Positions 46,158-59,525 of a DNA stretch of 64,000 nucleotides are shown piece by piece. The position numbers were made by a program, and so were the translations under genes. Within the stretch, counting starts at the first letter, position 1; every line of letters starts with the position of its first letter. This stretch comes from Corylus avellana. Its lineage: Eukaryota > Streptophyta > Magnoliopsida > Fagales > Betulaceae. The stretch spans positions 23,863,885 to 23,927,884 of the forward strand of contig NC_081541.1 in assembly GCF_901000735.1 (NCBI RefSeq), in the 5' to 3' direction. The notes under the pieces are model-generated. The model saw only the letters and a program-made list of their open reading frames with translations. It did no database searches and was not told where the DNA came from.

Positions 46158-48363
46158 CGCCCCTAAGTACATAATATTCTCTACAATTAATACTAAGTTT
46201 CCAAGACTTTTTTCAAAAATTTAATTCCAAACTGATGTATCATTATCTTATCACGTTATTCTCTGTGAGACATCAATTTGAAACCAAATCTTTCAAAAAA
46301 GTTTTAAAAACTTATCATTTCCATAGAAAAGTCTTAAAAACTAATCATTTCTCGAAAAGTTTAGCTTGTGGGGCTACCCATGAAAATGACTAGCACTTGC
46401 TCTTGCAACGGATTGTATAGGAAATCTGTCTCGCTTTAAATGGTGCGCACAAAAAGAAACATCTTGGCATATATCTCTCTCTATCGTGGTAGGCCACTGC
46501 ATCTTCATCAATTATAATGGCCAGGTGTCTGAAAATGCAAAACCCACTTGTTTCCCGGTGAGCATGCAGCATCTTGCTCATCAAAAACTTGCTCCCACTT
46601 TTGACATTTTTTTTTTTTTACTAGCTTATAACCTGCGTTATCCGTAAAATTTTTTATTATAGTTTAATTTTAAAATTTAAACAAATCATTTTTATTATAA
46701 GTTAAAAAAACGTATAAAAATATATCTCAACACCTTAAATAATTTTTTTTTTTTAAAAAAATAATAATAATCTTTGTTCCTATAAGTACGTATGATTTAA
46801 AATGAATAGTATAAAGAAAAAAAAATTAACAAAAAGAATACATGAATTATAATATAGTTGACGCAATTAATGACGCTAATTAATGACTAATTTTTTAAGA
46901 AAAAACCGATTCTCTTAAAAAACCAGTTAAAAAATTATGCCTTAAAAAACCGGTTTAACCTTTAAAAAAAAAAGGGGTTCACGCTACATGTCACAATTTT
47001 AAGGCACTTTTGTGAGAGGTTTGGCTTATATATGTATATATTTGTAAAAGAAAAAAAAAAAAAAGGAAAGATAATCTAGAAACTCAAGCTCCAAGTCCAA
47101 CATGCTGTATTCATATAAAGTATACCACCTTGAGTATATGACATTAATTTCTCAAATTTCTGCATTACATCGTTTGCATTTTTTGCAGATGCTATGATTC
47201 CCTTTTGAAATCTGCAAGCCTTGTTGTGCTTCTCAACTAGTCAGCTGGGAAGTGTTTCCCTTTGGGAAGAAGAACAATCCATGGTTTCTTGCAACATCAC
47301 AAATGTGGAACATAGACGGTAGGCCTGCCACCTTTTCTGGCTTTGACCTGCAATGCATCTTCATACTCAATTCATATAAATGTTGCTTGGAAACAGAAGA
47401 AATCTATTAACTTTTTCCAGGAGCTTCTATCCATCCTTGACAGAACAAAACTGGGTGTAGGACATTGCTATGCTGTTGTGCTTTGTATGTATATGCCTTG
47501 GAAACTATATCTGTCTTTGATTGTATCATGAGAAAGAAATATCATGCCGACGAACAAAAGAGATGAAATATCAAGAGTCCAGAAAACCCCAATAGCCAGA
47601 TCTGGTACAAAGTAACTGCTGCTAAAGCTGTGAATATAATAAATTTTCCAATAATTTGATCAGAAAAAGCAATGTAGAGCTGTGACTGAATATTGACGCT
47701 ACATTAAGAACGCATCCACCAAGAGATTATCTACAGGTTGTCAAAATGTTATGACATTCATTACTTTCAATAGTACAAATTTGGATGATGCCCCTATTTA
47801 TATAGATTGAGATACGGCGTGCGGGAGTTATCTTGGTTGAGCATGTAACTGAAATGGGTCAACAACATAAATCAGTACTTGGTTGGCTCATTGCCACCTT
47901 GTATTTAACCGATTTTCTTGAACAATTGTAATACAAGATGCCATAAATTACTTGATTTAAGAGTCGCAATTGCAGGGACTTCTACCAGTCAAAATACTTC
48001 GGGTTTCTAGCAAACTGCTTCTAAGTAAGATTCCCATTCCCCCCAACCCAAGAGAAAAAACACGAAGGGGCCCCTCTTCTGTTTTGCAATGGTAATGATA
48101 ATAATTACTATTATAAGTATAATCATTACTACCACCACCACTAAAAATCACATAGATTTTTTCTGTATACACACACTTAGAGGGAGAAAAGAAAAATCCC
48201 TTAAATCTAAAAGATAAGGGAGCAAGACTAAAATCAAGGTTCCAAAGGATAGGCCTGACAGGCTTGAATATCTCCTTCCCACCCACCTTTTCAAGTTCAA
48301 GAGTTGAAAGCAAAGATATCTTTCCTAAAGCAGAGAATTCTATGCATCAGCTCAATTAGCTTA

Positions 48364-51187
48364 CTACCTGAAGCAGCTGAACATATTATACATAAGAGAT
48401 GCTGAATGCAGTTTCATAAATAACAAAACAATAAATTTTCTATCAATTTCAGTTCTAAGCCTCCTCAAATAACTAATATCACTATTATACTGGGGGAGTA
48501 TTAAAAATCACGTACATAAGGTAGAAATAAGCACACATCAAGTCAAGAACCACCCCAGGTAAAAATAGAAGACAATCTCATAACTCAGCAAATGTGACTT
48601 ACATGATGGAGACACCAAGCCTTTTGCGCTTCCCTTGTCCTTGCCTACACTGGAAGCATGTGATACTTGAGGTATACGTGACCAATCTGTGGACAACTGG
48701 GAAGTCGGACCCAAGGGAGGTGAGCTTGGAAGTAAAGCTAATTTGCGGTTAGATTGAGATGGTGAGGAGCTTGGAGGATTAGCAAAACCATCATATGGAC
48801 AAGGGCGACGAGGTTGTGTAGGTACCATAGAAGGGGCAGGTGAGGGATGCTTAATATTGGATGAAGATCTTGGATAGTTAGATGGAGAAAGAGCAGGATA
48901 TGGCGAAATTGATGGTTCTGCATAATCACTTGGCCCAGGGGATGGAGCCGGAGAAGAACTAGGAGAGGGAGGATGGAGAGTACCCTTTAGATAAGAAGAT
49001 AAACTAATGCCTTTAACTTTGCCAAAGACTGTGTTATCAAGGCCAAGATTTTTTGCTGGAGAGCCTGTGATAATTTGTGCCAACTGCTTCAACCTCTGTG
49101 GCAGAAGGCTCCCAAAATCTGACATTACTGAAGCCTGAACTGTAACTGGCGGAGCTATTGTGGAGCCAACTTCGTTTGTTATTTGGACATACACATTCTG
49201 CATAGAAAGAAACAATAGAGTCAAATACCAATTTTTTACTTCAGTGCTTACATAAAGGTAACATTGGGTACCAGATCACTGAGACTGAATGGTGAATATT
49301 AAGGCCCGCTGCCCTATTTTGGTCTCAATAGGTATTACAAATTTGGATCTCATTATTTTACATTCAAATTTAGAACCAAGGAGGGCTTTAGGACCAATAT
49401 AAGATAGGTACCTAAAAGTATCTAAACTATCAAATGCTGCTTCATTTCCAGGAATAGAAGTTGGTCACAATTTTTCTTAAAAGACAACTTCCCAGAGGCT
49501 TTGCTTCCTAATTAATCATATGTGTAAGGGTTTGGTCATTAGTTCCCATGAATTGTATTACATAGGGACCATATATTTAGTAAGAAAAGTTGCAACCATT
49601 TGATTGTGGGTTTGATTTTGAAAATTGGTGGAGCCTCTAACAATGTCAAACATCAATGGCCAAAGTTAAATGTGCTAAAAGTAACTTGAGCAGGTGTTAT
49701 ACCTCATAAGATGTCAGATACAATCCTAACTTCAGCTGATCCTTGAACTCAATGAAATTTTCTAGCATATCAGATATGGAATTATTGAGAGTAAAATTAA
49801 ATAGAATCTGGGGAATCTGCCAAATTGAAGCAGATTGCACAGGGATTACAGTTATTCCCCCTGGAAACTTCAGAATCTCAAACGATGATGTCTTCCCAAA
49901 AGTTGATGGTGTCAAAGTCAGATTTAATTCCTGAAGGAACAGCTCAATTAAAGAGGATCTCAGCACACTTAGGGGCACTGGATTTATAGGAACGTTTATT
50001 GGATCAGAAAGAACACCAAACACCACATCAGTCCAGTTAGATGCACCAGATTGGTGCATGGATAAAATGGACACCTGTTGAAAGCAAGTAAATCGAGTTA
50101 ATTTTTCCGTTTTGTTACAATTGGTAAATTGATAATATAACAGCAGGAACTTCATGTACCTTTGTATCAGGGACACCCACTTCCCCATATATATCATACT
50201 CTAATCTTCCAATGTGTGGAACAAGCTGTGAAACTGGCTTATCTAGTCTGAAGTATGACTGAACTGTGGCTGGCAAACAAGAAAAAATAAAATATCAAGA
50301 CAAATAAGCATCTACTGGCAACTAGTATCCTACTTGCACGAGTATATGAAAAGGTGAAATAAAACAGAATAGAAGTATTTAATTTTACATGAAATAACCA
50401 AAAAAAGGAAAAGGTGAAATAACAAATTACCCATTTTGGCATTTCCTCAAACTACCAGAAAAACCTTATTACCAAACAAGAAAGGCTTATAAAAGATATT
50501 TAGATGCTCAAAACTTCACAAGCTCCTATGTGAAAAGAGAGAGAAAAATTGCAAATTTCAACACACACCTCGGGTCTATAGTCAAAACATCAGAAAACCA
50601 AAATTAATGTACAGTAAGGTCGAAAAATCACATACCCAATATTCAACAACCCCAATTAAACAGTAACATACACAACTGCTAAACCACCAAATACTCAACT
50701 GCTAAAAGCATTAGAAAACTGACGGACAGTACGAAGCCAGAGGGTAAAATACCAAATACCCATTTTCTCTAAACAAAAGATAACCCTAATTACACAACAA
50801 TAATTCAAGAGTACGCAATGCCCATTGGCTCAAGGCATCAGAAAACCCTAATTACACAACCAAAATCAGCCAAATACAACATACCCACTTGCTCAAAACC
50901 CCAAAGAACAAATGAAAAACAAGGACAAGAGGCATACCACTGAGCTTAATCGCATCTTTTGCATCAAATCCATACTTTGCTGAATGAAAAGGAAGGATGG
51001 AGAAGACCCCATAAACCAGAAGCGATAGGGTGAGAACCAAAACGAAGAAGCACTTGAAACTGAACTCCTTTGCAAATCTGTCAAGAGCCACCGAACATCG
51101 GTGACATAAAAGACCCGAAGAACCTCGACGACTCTCGGGCACACGACTCTGCTGCCGATGCGCGTTTTGCTGTTCACTCTTCCCCAT
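48364..51187 (-). CDS. Plant membrane-anchored protein resembling DUF7036
   Basis: Five exons on the minus strand: 50938-51187, 50160-50269, 49703-50074, 48603-49197 and 48364-48401, in frame with GT-AG junctions, giving 454 residues. A basic N-terminus precedes one transmembrane segment at about 45-66 (CFFVLVLTLSLLVYGVFSIL), so it is probably a type II membrane protein. A conserved domain follows (ATVQSYFRLDKPVSQLVPHI, later NWTDVVFGVLSDP). Residues from about 318 to 400 are rich in Pro and Ser (HPPSPSSSPAPSPGPS), like an arabinogalactan-type region. I recall plant proteins of this layout as DUF7036, function unknown. The start at 51187 is preferred; 51253 is an in-frame alternative. The last 38-bp exon is the least certain part. 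Confidence 0.78.
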
Positions 51188-53639
51188 TTGCAGGGCATCT
51201 CCAAAACTCTCTCTCAATCTCTCTAAGTGCGAGACGAAGAAGGTGAGAGACAAGCGTTCATGGTGGGCATGGCTGCATTGTCATCAACTACAACTCCTTT
51301 TCCATGACCATGAGTCTTTCACTAGTAGAGTCTAGAGCTGTGATTCCATGTGCCCTCCGCTCTCCTGGACACTCCCTCTCTTTCACTTCTTTCTGCCACG
51401 TAAATCATTGCATACTCCACGTCATCCGTAAATTCCGTGTTGATTGGTCGATTCGTAATCATAGCTATCAATGCTAATTATGCTATTATAGATTAGGTCC
51501 GAATGTTTTGATCTAACGATTTTTTTTTTTTTTGAAAAAACTTTTTTTTTGTTAAGTGTTTGGTATGAATGAAAATTGAAGTCAAATTAAAAATCTTTTT
51601 GTTGACCCAAAAAACCTTTTATAATTTTTTTGTAAAACGATTTTTCATTTTTTAAAACTTAAACCATTTTTTGGGTTTGAGTTTATTCTTCTCGCATGCA
51701 CACTCTCTTACAATTAGTTCTGCACTGTTGCCACGGGTCGGCATAATTTGTCATTTACTTTGAAGATTAGTAGAATTCATTCATCAGACGTCATCAGAAT
51801 CCACTGCGGCCGTTTTCAATCGCCTCCATTCGCTGCTATTTGAAGGTTGTTCGCCATAGCTGATTTCCCATACAACCAAACGCCAAAAAATGTTTTCAGC
51901 TAAAATCAATTTTTTGAAAAAATAATTTCGTTGAAAATATTTTTCAATAAAAAAAAAAAAAAACATTTTAGGTAAAAACAAATTAAGCCTTAATTTTTGT
52001 TATTGGCTCTAAAAAGTAACCGAAAATTTTGTCGCAACGTGTTCTCTCCTCGGGTCAAGATTATACGGTATGTTGAGTTATGAAAATAAGACTCTAATCC
52101 GATCCATTTAATTAAAAAGATCAGACTCTTCAACCCTAACCCACTAATTTAGTGTTTGATTCGCTTTGTTATACTTAGCTCTAAATGCTGCGTTTTGAGA
52201 CATGAGTATAATACAATATAAGTAAACCCTAACCAAATTCATATAATTTAAACCGGTTAAACCCTTCAACTCTAACCCATTAATTTTTTATTGGGTTCAT
52301 GTCAACTTTACAAATAGCGTAAAAGATTGACAACCCTGATATTCTTATACAAAATTATACCTAACTATTAAACGTCTACATTGATATGAAATTAAAGTGA
52401 GCTCATGGGACTCATGAAGAAGAGTTCTTATAGTAACCTATCCCCTTTCTCTCTCTCTCTCACTTATATATATAAAATTTCATATAATAGTATTGTTCAG
52501 GCTACCGAACGTTGAGAAGAAGCAAAGGTGAAAAAGAAAGGGCATGTGAGCATAAAGAGAAAGAGAAAGGCATCTCTAATGGATAGATTTAATAAAGTTA
52601 ACAAGTTTTGGAATTTAAACGACCCCTTCTCTATCTCTATCTCTATCTTCACTTTTCTTTCCTTTCTTTTGGGCTTCATCATCATTCCTAACATAACTTA
52701 TCATTTTCTATCTTTGTTTCTTTTGGGTTTTACGCAAAATCAGTGACCATGAAGCAACCAAACTGACCAACAGGTGTGTCATACACGTGGATTTTTTTTT
52801 TCTTTTTTATTTATTTTTTATTTATTTTATTTTGCTTAATCTAATGATGAGGAAGCAAGAAAGTTGACCGATGGGTGTTGTAAATGTGGACCAAGTCTAC
52901 GAGAATAATTATGTGATACGTATTGGAGCTATGATTGCATAAACATTAGAGAGCGATTGGACAACGGTCCGGATGCAACTTAGATGAAATCTTATTGGAG
53001 AGAAAATAGTCGGCTTTCTTTTTTCGTTGTTTCTTGAATGAATCAAAATTTTATTGACGGGGACTTGTTTACGCTCGGTTTATCAAATCCATTTTACATC
53101 AATTGACATTAACGTGTTTTAAACATATTATTATAAAATTATTTAAAACACGTCACGTCTAACTTATATTGTGTTCTTATTATAGTTTTTTTGCTTTTGT
53201 TATTATTATTATTATTTTTTTGTCATTAGCTGGCAAAGGACACGCCAAGTCGCCAACAAGTTGGTCAGCTGCCAAGGAAGCATGCATTACTTTCTTCCTT
53301 GTATTAAAAAGTAGGAATTTAATTGAAGAGTGGAAAAGGCACAACATTACTTTTCTTAATTAGTCGTAGCAAAAGGATCATAATATAATTTATCTTTTTC
53401 TTACAAGTAAGATATATAATATATGGTGTCATGAGTTTAAATCATATTGTTTGAAACCTTATATTATATTGGAAAGGGGTAAATCTATAGCATCACTAGC
53501 CAACACATTCAAAGGAGCAAAGACTTATCTAAATCTACACCCCATGGGTTTAGTTTTTTTTACTTATTTGTTTTTCATTTCTTTTCCTTGTTGATGCTTC
53601 AAAAATTTTGTTGAATCCAAAGTCAAAAAATATAAGTTT
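51188..53639. other. Upstream region of the DUF7036-like gene and intergenic DNA
   Basis: No further gene is seen. The first 200 bp probably hold the leader and promoter of the minus-strand gene. A dispersed AT-rich repeat (about 52060-52340) is related to those near 7930 and in the RING intron. (CT)n lies at about 52449-52463. Confidence 0.45.
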
Positions 53640-54150
53640 GAAAAAAATCGTATTTAGACCCTAAGTTTTTATTTGATTTGGATTTAATCCTTAATTAGGT
53701 TTCTCGTTTCAAAAATAAAGTTATTGCTTTTACCTAATTTTGAAATGGGTCCTCTATTAAGTTTACGGTCAAAGTTAACTGTTTGTCATTTGTTATGTAT
53801 GTATCAATTGACACGTTAGTTTCCATGTCACTAAATGCAATACCATGTTAGTATGTTTTGTGTTTCTTTAAGTTTTGTCATCTGGTTTCTTTCACGTGTC
53901 AAATCCTTGTTTCTCACAAATGGGGAATATCGATTCGCCTTCGTGACATTTTATTGAGCGCTAACATAGATACCAACTTGTCAAAAGAGACACAAATAGC
54001 ATATGACAAACATTTAACTTTGATGGGAAAGTAATAGGGGGCCTATTTAAACTTAAAGTAAAATCTAAAAGCTTTATTCATTCTTGAAATTTGAAATCCA
54101 GGGATTAAATTCAAATGAAATGAATTATGGGCTAAATATGATTTTTCCCA
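53640..54150. mobile_element. MITE, about 510 bp, with about 80-bp inverted ends
   Basis: The left arm starts near AAAAATCGTATTTAGACCC and the right arm ends near GGGCTAAATATGATTTTT. The arms match in inverted orientation for about 80 bp with mismatches. There is no coding. The exact ends and target duplication are not resolved. Confidence 0.6.
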
Positions 54151-56500
54151 ATTAAATATTGTCAATGTTGTTTGTATAATTTGAGAGAGAGACGGAGAGA
54201 GTTACTATGCCAACAATATAATCACCACCGTTCTCCCTCTAAAATTTCCTTCTCACTTAAAGTGTCAAATTAAGGTCCTCTTTCTCTCCATCATAATCTA
54301 TCTGATTCATCCAAATCTAATAGTGATTTTAAAAGTCATATCAACTTTAAGAGAATAAAATAATAATAATATGTAGCATTATTCTTGAATAATAGGGTTT
54401 GAGGTTGAGGGCAACATGCATATTGCAATTAATTAGTGGGCGGCAAAGTGTACATAAAATTTTACCATGAATCCCCATTTCAAGCAAGCAAAGAGGTTGT
54501 TAGTGCCATTTTCATTGAGTGCAAGAGTTAGTTATCAAGTTTAACAAATAAACAATAATGTTTGACCTTTAGGCTTTAGCTGAGCCTAAAGTGAAATATA
54601 TATATATATAAAGAAAATGGTTAGCCCGCCGGTGTCTTTTGCGGAGAGCAGAAGAAAGCATGGTTTGTTAAAACATCAAGAGCAGAGAAAAGGCAGCCAA
54701 CCACCAAGAAATTGACGAATGGTGTACCATTTTTCATGGTAGTTGAAATGGTGATGTATATATTTATATGTTTGTCGACTCTCTTAGAATAAATCAATAA
54801 TAATTATGTTGTTTTTCCGTAACATGTATAAACCAAACATGAGAATCACATACTTCCATTAACTACGAGACGAGCTTCCAATATATGCCTAACAAGATGA
54901 ATCTCTTGTAATCTCTTAAGGCTTATTTGGCTGTGCGTTTGAGGTACTTAAAAGTGCGTTTAACACTAAAAAAATTCGTTTGAAGAAAAAAATACCTGTT
55001 TGGTAAAAAAAATTGAAAGCGATTTTAAGGGTGGAAAAAATGACAAAAACGTACTTTTGACAAAAATATAAAAATGAAGTTTTTTTTCTTCCAAAAAGCG
55101 TCTTTTGACTTAGAAGCTCTATTTCTCAAACACAATCATAAACATGCTGTTATATATATAATGAGAGTAAATGGCTTCTCAAACACAATCCCGATTCCCA
55201 AGCATGCTCTTATATATATGGTGAGAGTAAATGGCATCTTCACGTGTCTAAGAAATTGACACATTCTATTATGGGCCTAAACCTAAACAAATGATTATGC
55301 TAGTCCACCCAAAAGGAATAAAAACAACCGTCTCACCACATTCTTATTTTTTATTTTTATAAGCTGCCCAATGGTATGCCCCAAATCATAATACTAAAAT
55401 AAAAGATACTAAAATATAAAGAATTTAAGATGAAACTCATAAATAGATTTTTAAGATGAAATTCTATTTAATCAAACTTCTTGTCATCGACTTATTGAAA
55501 CAAAACAAAAAAAATTAGGAGATAAAGTAGACGAGCGTCGACGGTGTAAATTGTAATAACACTCGCAATTGCAGGTTTTGTCACTTTTGTGCATAATTTC
55601 GATGCGGACAGAATGCGATAGTTTGAGAAGTAACTTTTTTTTTTTTAACATCATGTACTTCTCATAAAAAATTTACATATTAGGTAAAAATATCAAATAC
55701 AATGAAGATGAAAATAACATATTTTTAATTCAAATTAATTCTATGAATTTTTTCATTCGTTCTAAACCAACGCCCATCACCCATTTCATAGCCCTCAACA
55801 CCAAAGTTTTCAAAAATAATTAAAACGATGGCTCCAGTGATTTTATCAATTTGTATTTTGTTTATGAAGTATTTTGTCAAGAGAAGAAAAATTATTTGAT
55901 GGGAAGGGTTATACTATTTTTTTTTTTCTTCATGTTTCAAGTTTAAGTGTCTGCTTTCTATTAGAGGGTACAAAATATCTAATTTACACCATGATCTAAT
56001 TGAAGTTATTTTCTTTTAAGAAAAATACGTTATTTTTAGAGATGTTAGAATATATTAGGGGATTTGATTTCAGAGATTTGTTGTATCAATCAAATCATAT
56101 TTGATGATAATCAAATTACATTGATTTGATCACCATACTTATTTATCCAAATTCTCATATAAATAGGAGTCTCATGTATTTTAAAAAATCAAGGAATAAA
56201 GCAAAGTGTAGTGCTTTAAGCTTTATCTTGTAGACGTAGGTCATAGGCCGAACAACATAAAATCCTTGTGTTTCTTTTTATTTTATTCCGTTATTCCATT
56301 TTATTATGTTTTCTTTCATAGTTCGAATTAAAAATTAAAAATTAAAAATTATGTCATTTTTAGAAGCTGGGTTGGAAGAATTCCTTCGACCTAATTTGTA
56401 AAAAATTTCTCCCCTTTGTATGTTGACAAAAGAAAGAAGAGATGATGATAAGAAGTAAGGAAAACTGCCGTTTTAAAAGGTTAATGATTTACTACGAAAC
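54151..56500. other. AT-rich intergenic DNA
   Basis: No gene is seen. A direct duplication of about 65 bp lies at about 55125-55240, with GAGAGTAAATGGC in both copies. About 54910-55110 resembles a decayed MITE with words such as TTTGGCTGTGCGTTT. Confidence 0.45.
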
Positions 56501-58500
56501 AGCTAGTGTTTCCATAAAACAAGGTTTTGTAAACCAAAAGATCTAAACATTTTATAAGTAGCCCAACTCCTTGAGCCTTTTAAAAGTAAAACCCAAAACC
56601 GCCCTCACTAACTGAATGTACACTAGGGGACCACTCGAGCGTACGTTCTTGACCTAAGTTCAAGCGTATGCTAGGGGGACCACCATGAGCGCTTGTTGAC
56701 CAATCTTTGAGCATTGGGCAATACCCCAAACGTACACCTGAACCCTTTTATCCATTGCGTAATAGTACCCAAGCGTTTGCCGAGAAACCTGAAAAGCAAT
56801 TTTAACCCATTATCCACCTTTTTAGAACTAGGCACGCCTCCACCATCTATAAAAACCCATCCCTTCGACTTCTGCCTCTCCTTACACCAAGAAACCCTAA
56901 ATTAGAGTGAGGAGTGATTTTGAGAGAGAATGAGGGAAGCCTTGGTAGAGTTTTGCCATCATCAAGGTAATTTCTTGACCTTTCCCTTCTGCCTTTTATT
57001 TGTTATTACTGCTTGCTTGGTATTCAAGTTTTAAAGATGCCTTGGCAAGTCCTTGCACCCATTATCTTACAAAACCAAGAACGATTTTGAAAAGCTTTAA
57101 ACCCACCTTTGATTTCTTTAAATTTTGCATGTTAGCATGTCTGTACTTTGCACGTGTCCATTTGGAGCCTAGGATGAGGTATGCCACACCTTTGGAGCAT
57201 AAGACCCCGTTTGTAGTTTCTGGCCGAAAGTTTTACTCCTTGGTTGAACGTATGCCCGCGAGGCCGAGCGTTCGCCCATAGAGCAGGATGTACACCCAGT
57301 GGCCCAAATATGTGAGTTTAGGGTTTTGACGACCCCTTTCGCTAGGTAGAAACTTATTGTGTCACTCATGGAGTTCTCTAGTACTGCTTATAACGATGTA
57401 TCGTATTTCGTTATAGCAGGAAATTGTGATGTCGGAGGACTCAGTGAGCACACGAGGTAAGTAAACACTTACAACCACTTTCCTTAAAAACGTGCGATAT
57501 GTCAGCTGACTAACCACGCGTATGATATGAGCATACCTATATTTCTGTACAACTTCATAACTGCTTTAATAACTGGGTGATAAGATGCATTGTATGACAT
57601 GGTATACCGGTACGTGCGGTATAATGGCCATGGGCTTACTATATAAACTTGATTCTATGGTCAAACTGTGTGTGTGGATGTGATATATAGGCCTTGGATC
57701 CAATGATTATTTTGTGACCAGCGCAACCTTACTTGGCAGGTCACTACAGGACGCACATCATTACTAGCGTAGGCCATCTAAGGTTGAACTTGGTCGGACT
57801 GCTAGTGTTATGGACGGTAGCGTACAATGGTCGGGGCACCGACATTATATTACAGGTCCCTCGGGACAATGCCAACCTTGCTGAGAATGGGTAATATCTT
57901 GGGTAGACCATATATGATAGTTATGACCTATAAAACATTAGTTTTCTGCATTAAAACACTTAGGCAATTGCTGCTGGAAGTACACAATCTTTTGTCAACA
58001 AAACAATACTTTTACGGTGTATTAACATAGACAATCTCTTGTAAATATTTACCAAATTGCATATTTAATTCTATAACTGGCTCATGTCATACCTATTATG
58101 AGGTTTACTTACTAAGTCATTAGACCGACGAGGTTATTGTATCTTGTAGGAGACCTATCTTTAGAAATAGACAAGTGGCAAGGTTGCCACCACGAATTTA
58201 TGCAAGACCAGTGATCTTCACGTTATTAGGTTTGATTAGGCTATTATTATTAGTTGCTCTGTGTATGTGTATTGAGGATTATACTTGCTCCTTTACTAAT
58301 TATTAGATGTCTCAGATTCACCTTCCTATGCTTTAACTCTGACGTTGTTTAGAGGGGTGGTTTACCATTTAGCTACCAGTTAGCTAAACTGAGGAAATTG
58401 CCAGTAACCTTACCAGATTGGTCAATGCTAGATTTGGGGGGGTTATAGGAGGGCCTCACTTTTGAAATGCTTCCCATTATCGAATACTATAGTTTATGAT
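56501..58500. mobile_element. Probable Ty3/gypsy LTR-derived sequence
   Basis: A TATA box (CTATAAAAACCCATCCC, about 56848) precedes a leader like GAAACCCTAAATTAGAGTGA. Downstream motifs such as GAGGTAAGTAAACACTTACA and AGGTTTACTTACTAAGTCAT resemble the R-U5 of large plant gypsy LTRs. No gag-pol and no clean TG...CA ends or target duplication are found, so this is a tentative call. Confidence 0.4.
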
Positions 58501-58702
58501 ACACCAAAACTGTAAAGCCCCAAGAAATTAATTAACTGGTAATCAAGATAATTTAAAACATCTCACTATGGGAGGGCCGTCAGGATACTTGACAAATTCA
58601 TATTATTAGGAGAAGCCCACGATGCTATACCTAATGAACTTGAAACATATCAACCTACGAGGAAGCAGTCAATGAGGTGGATGCAAACTATTGGGTCAAA
58701 AC

Positions 58703-59525
58703 TAGGGGTGGGTGCGGGTCGGGGCAGGGCGGGGCGGATATTGGCATTTTCCTCAACCTGCCCCGCACCCTGCGGGTTTGGAAATTTCAACCCGCTACCC
58801 GGGCAAACTGAAGCTTATCCTCGCGGGTTCGGGTAATGCGGGGTGGGGCGGATCGGGGCAAGTATTGCGGGTTGTGGCGGATTGGGTTCTTTTCCATCCT
58901 TCGCTGCTTCAGAAAAGGAAAACGAAAGAGAGAACCTGAGGATCTTTCTCGACGAGCTCTTGAACGTAGTTTTCGCCGAAACAACGATGACCGGCGTCGT
59001 AGACTTGGCAAACAAGAGAAACCAGTTTGGTCTTTCTCACGGCCACCACTCGGACCTGGTGGGACTCTCCGGCGTCTCGTTGGACTCGTTGCAGGACTGA
59101 CCGGAATGCTGCCTCTACGATGCCGTCGATGGGGGCTGTCGAGGTGGCCATGTCAGAGAACAGAACGAAGAGAGCAAGAGAAATGAGAGAGAGCAAGAGA
59201 GATGAGAGAGAGCAAGAGAGGGAGATAGCAGATGAGAGAGACGAGAGAGAGAGAGGAGAAACAACGCAGAATAGAGAGAGAGAGAGAGAGAGAGGGGTTG
59301 AAATGATTAGGGTTAGGGTTTTTTCTTTTTATACCTATGCAGGGCGGAGCGGGGCGGGGTGGGTACCCACAGAGAAGAATTGCTATACCCGCAACCCAAA
59401 CCCCCCTGTATAGGTTGGAAGAAATCCAACCCATACTGGAAAAAAAAACACTTAAAATCCGCGCGGGGTGAGGTGGGGCAGATTAGGGTGGGTTTGCGGG
59501 TTGGGCGGGTTTTTACCCACCCCTA
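58703..59525. mobile_element. Non-autonomous hAT element with captured exon
   Basis: The ends TAGGGGTGGGT and ACCCACCCCTA form an inverted repeat. The perfect 8-bp duplication GTCAAAAC flanks it at 58695-58702 and 59526-59533. Subterminal DNA is packed with GCGGG-type words. The interior carries a host gene exon on the minus strand. There is no transposase. It inserted in the Copia reverse-transcriptase frame. Confidence 0.93.
58936..59151 (-). pseudogene. Captured exon 1 of a PLP-homeostasis protein (YggS/PLPBP family)
   Basis: Seventy-two codons on the minus strand from ATG at 59151 to a donor at 58935, starting MATSTAPIDGIVEAAF and ending with HRCFGENYVQELVEK. This matches the N-terminal exon of plant pyridoxal-phosphate homeostasis proteins. 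The lysine that normally holds PLP is present at position 40 in VRKTKL, but the usual SKTKP context is altered to RKTKL. A CT-rich 5' leader was captured with it. The remaining exons are missing. Confidence 0.85.

Larger units (their letters stand above)
45039..48363. other. Intergenic DNA between convergent genes
   Basis: The space between the RBL10-like stop and the minus-strand gene. It has a long (TA)n microsatellite at 45185-45228, two transposon remnants listed separately, and poly-A/T tracts (46605, 46740, 47050). A GC-richer patch at about 47100-47900 may be part of a 3' untranslated region of the minus-strand gene, but I find no coding exon in it. Confidence 0.45.

Noticed and set aside
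59305..59325. Telomere-like TTAGGG words near the hAT element
   Set aside because: Only two or three units (TTAGGGTTAGGG) within a leader-like region; not a telomeric array.
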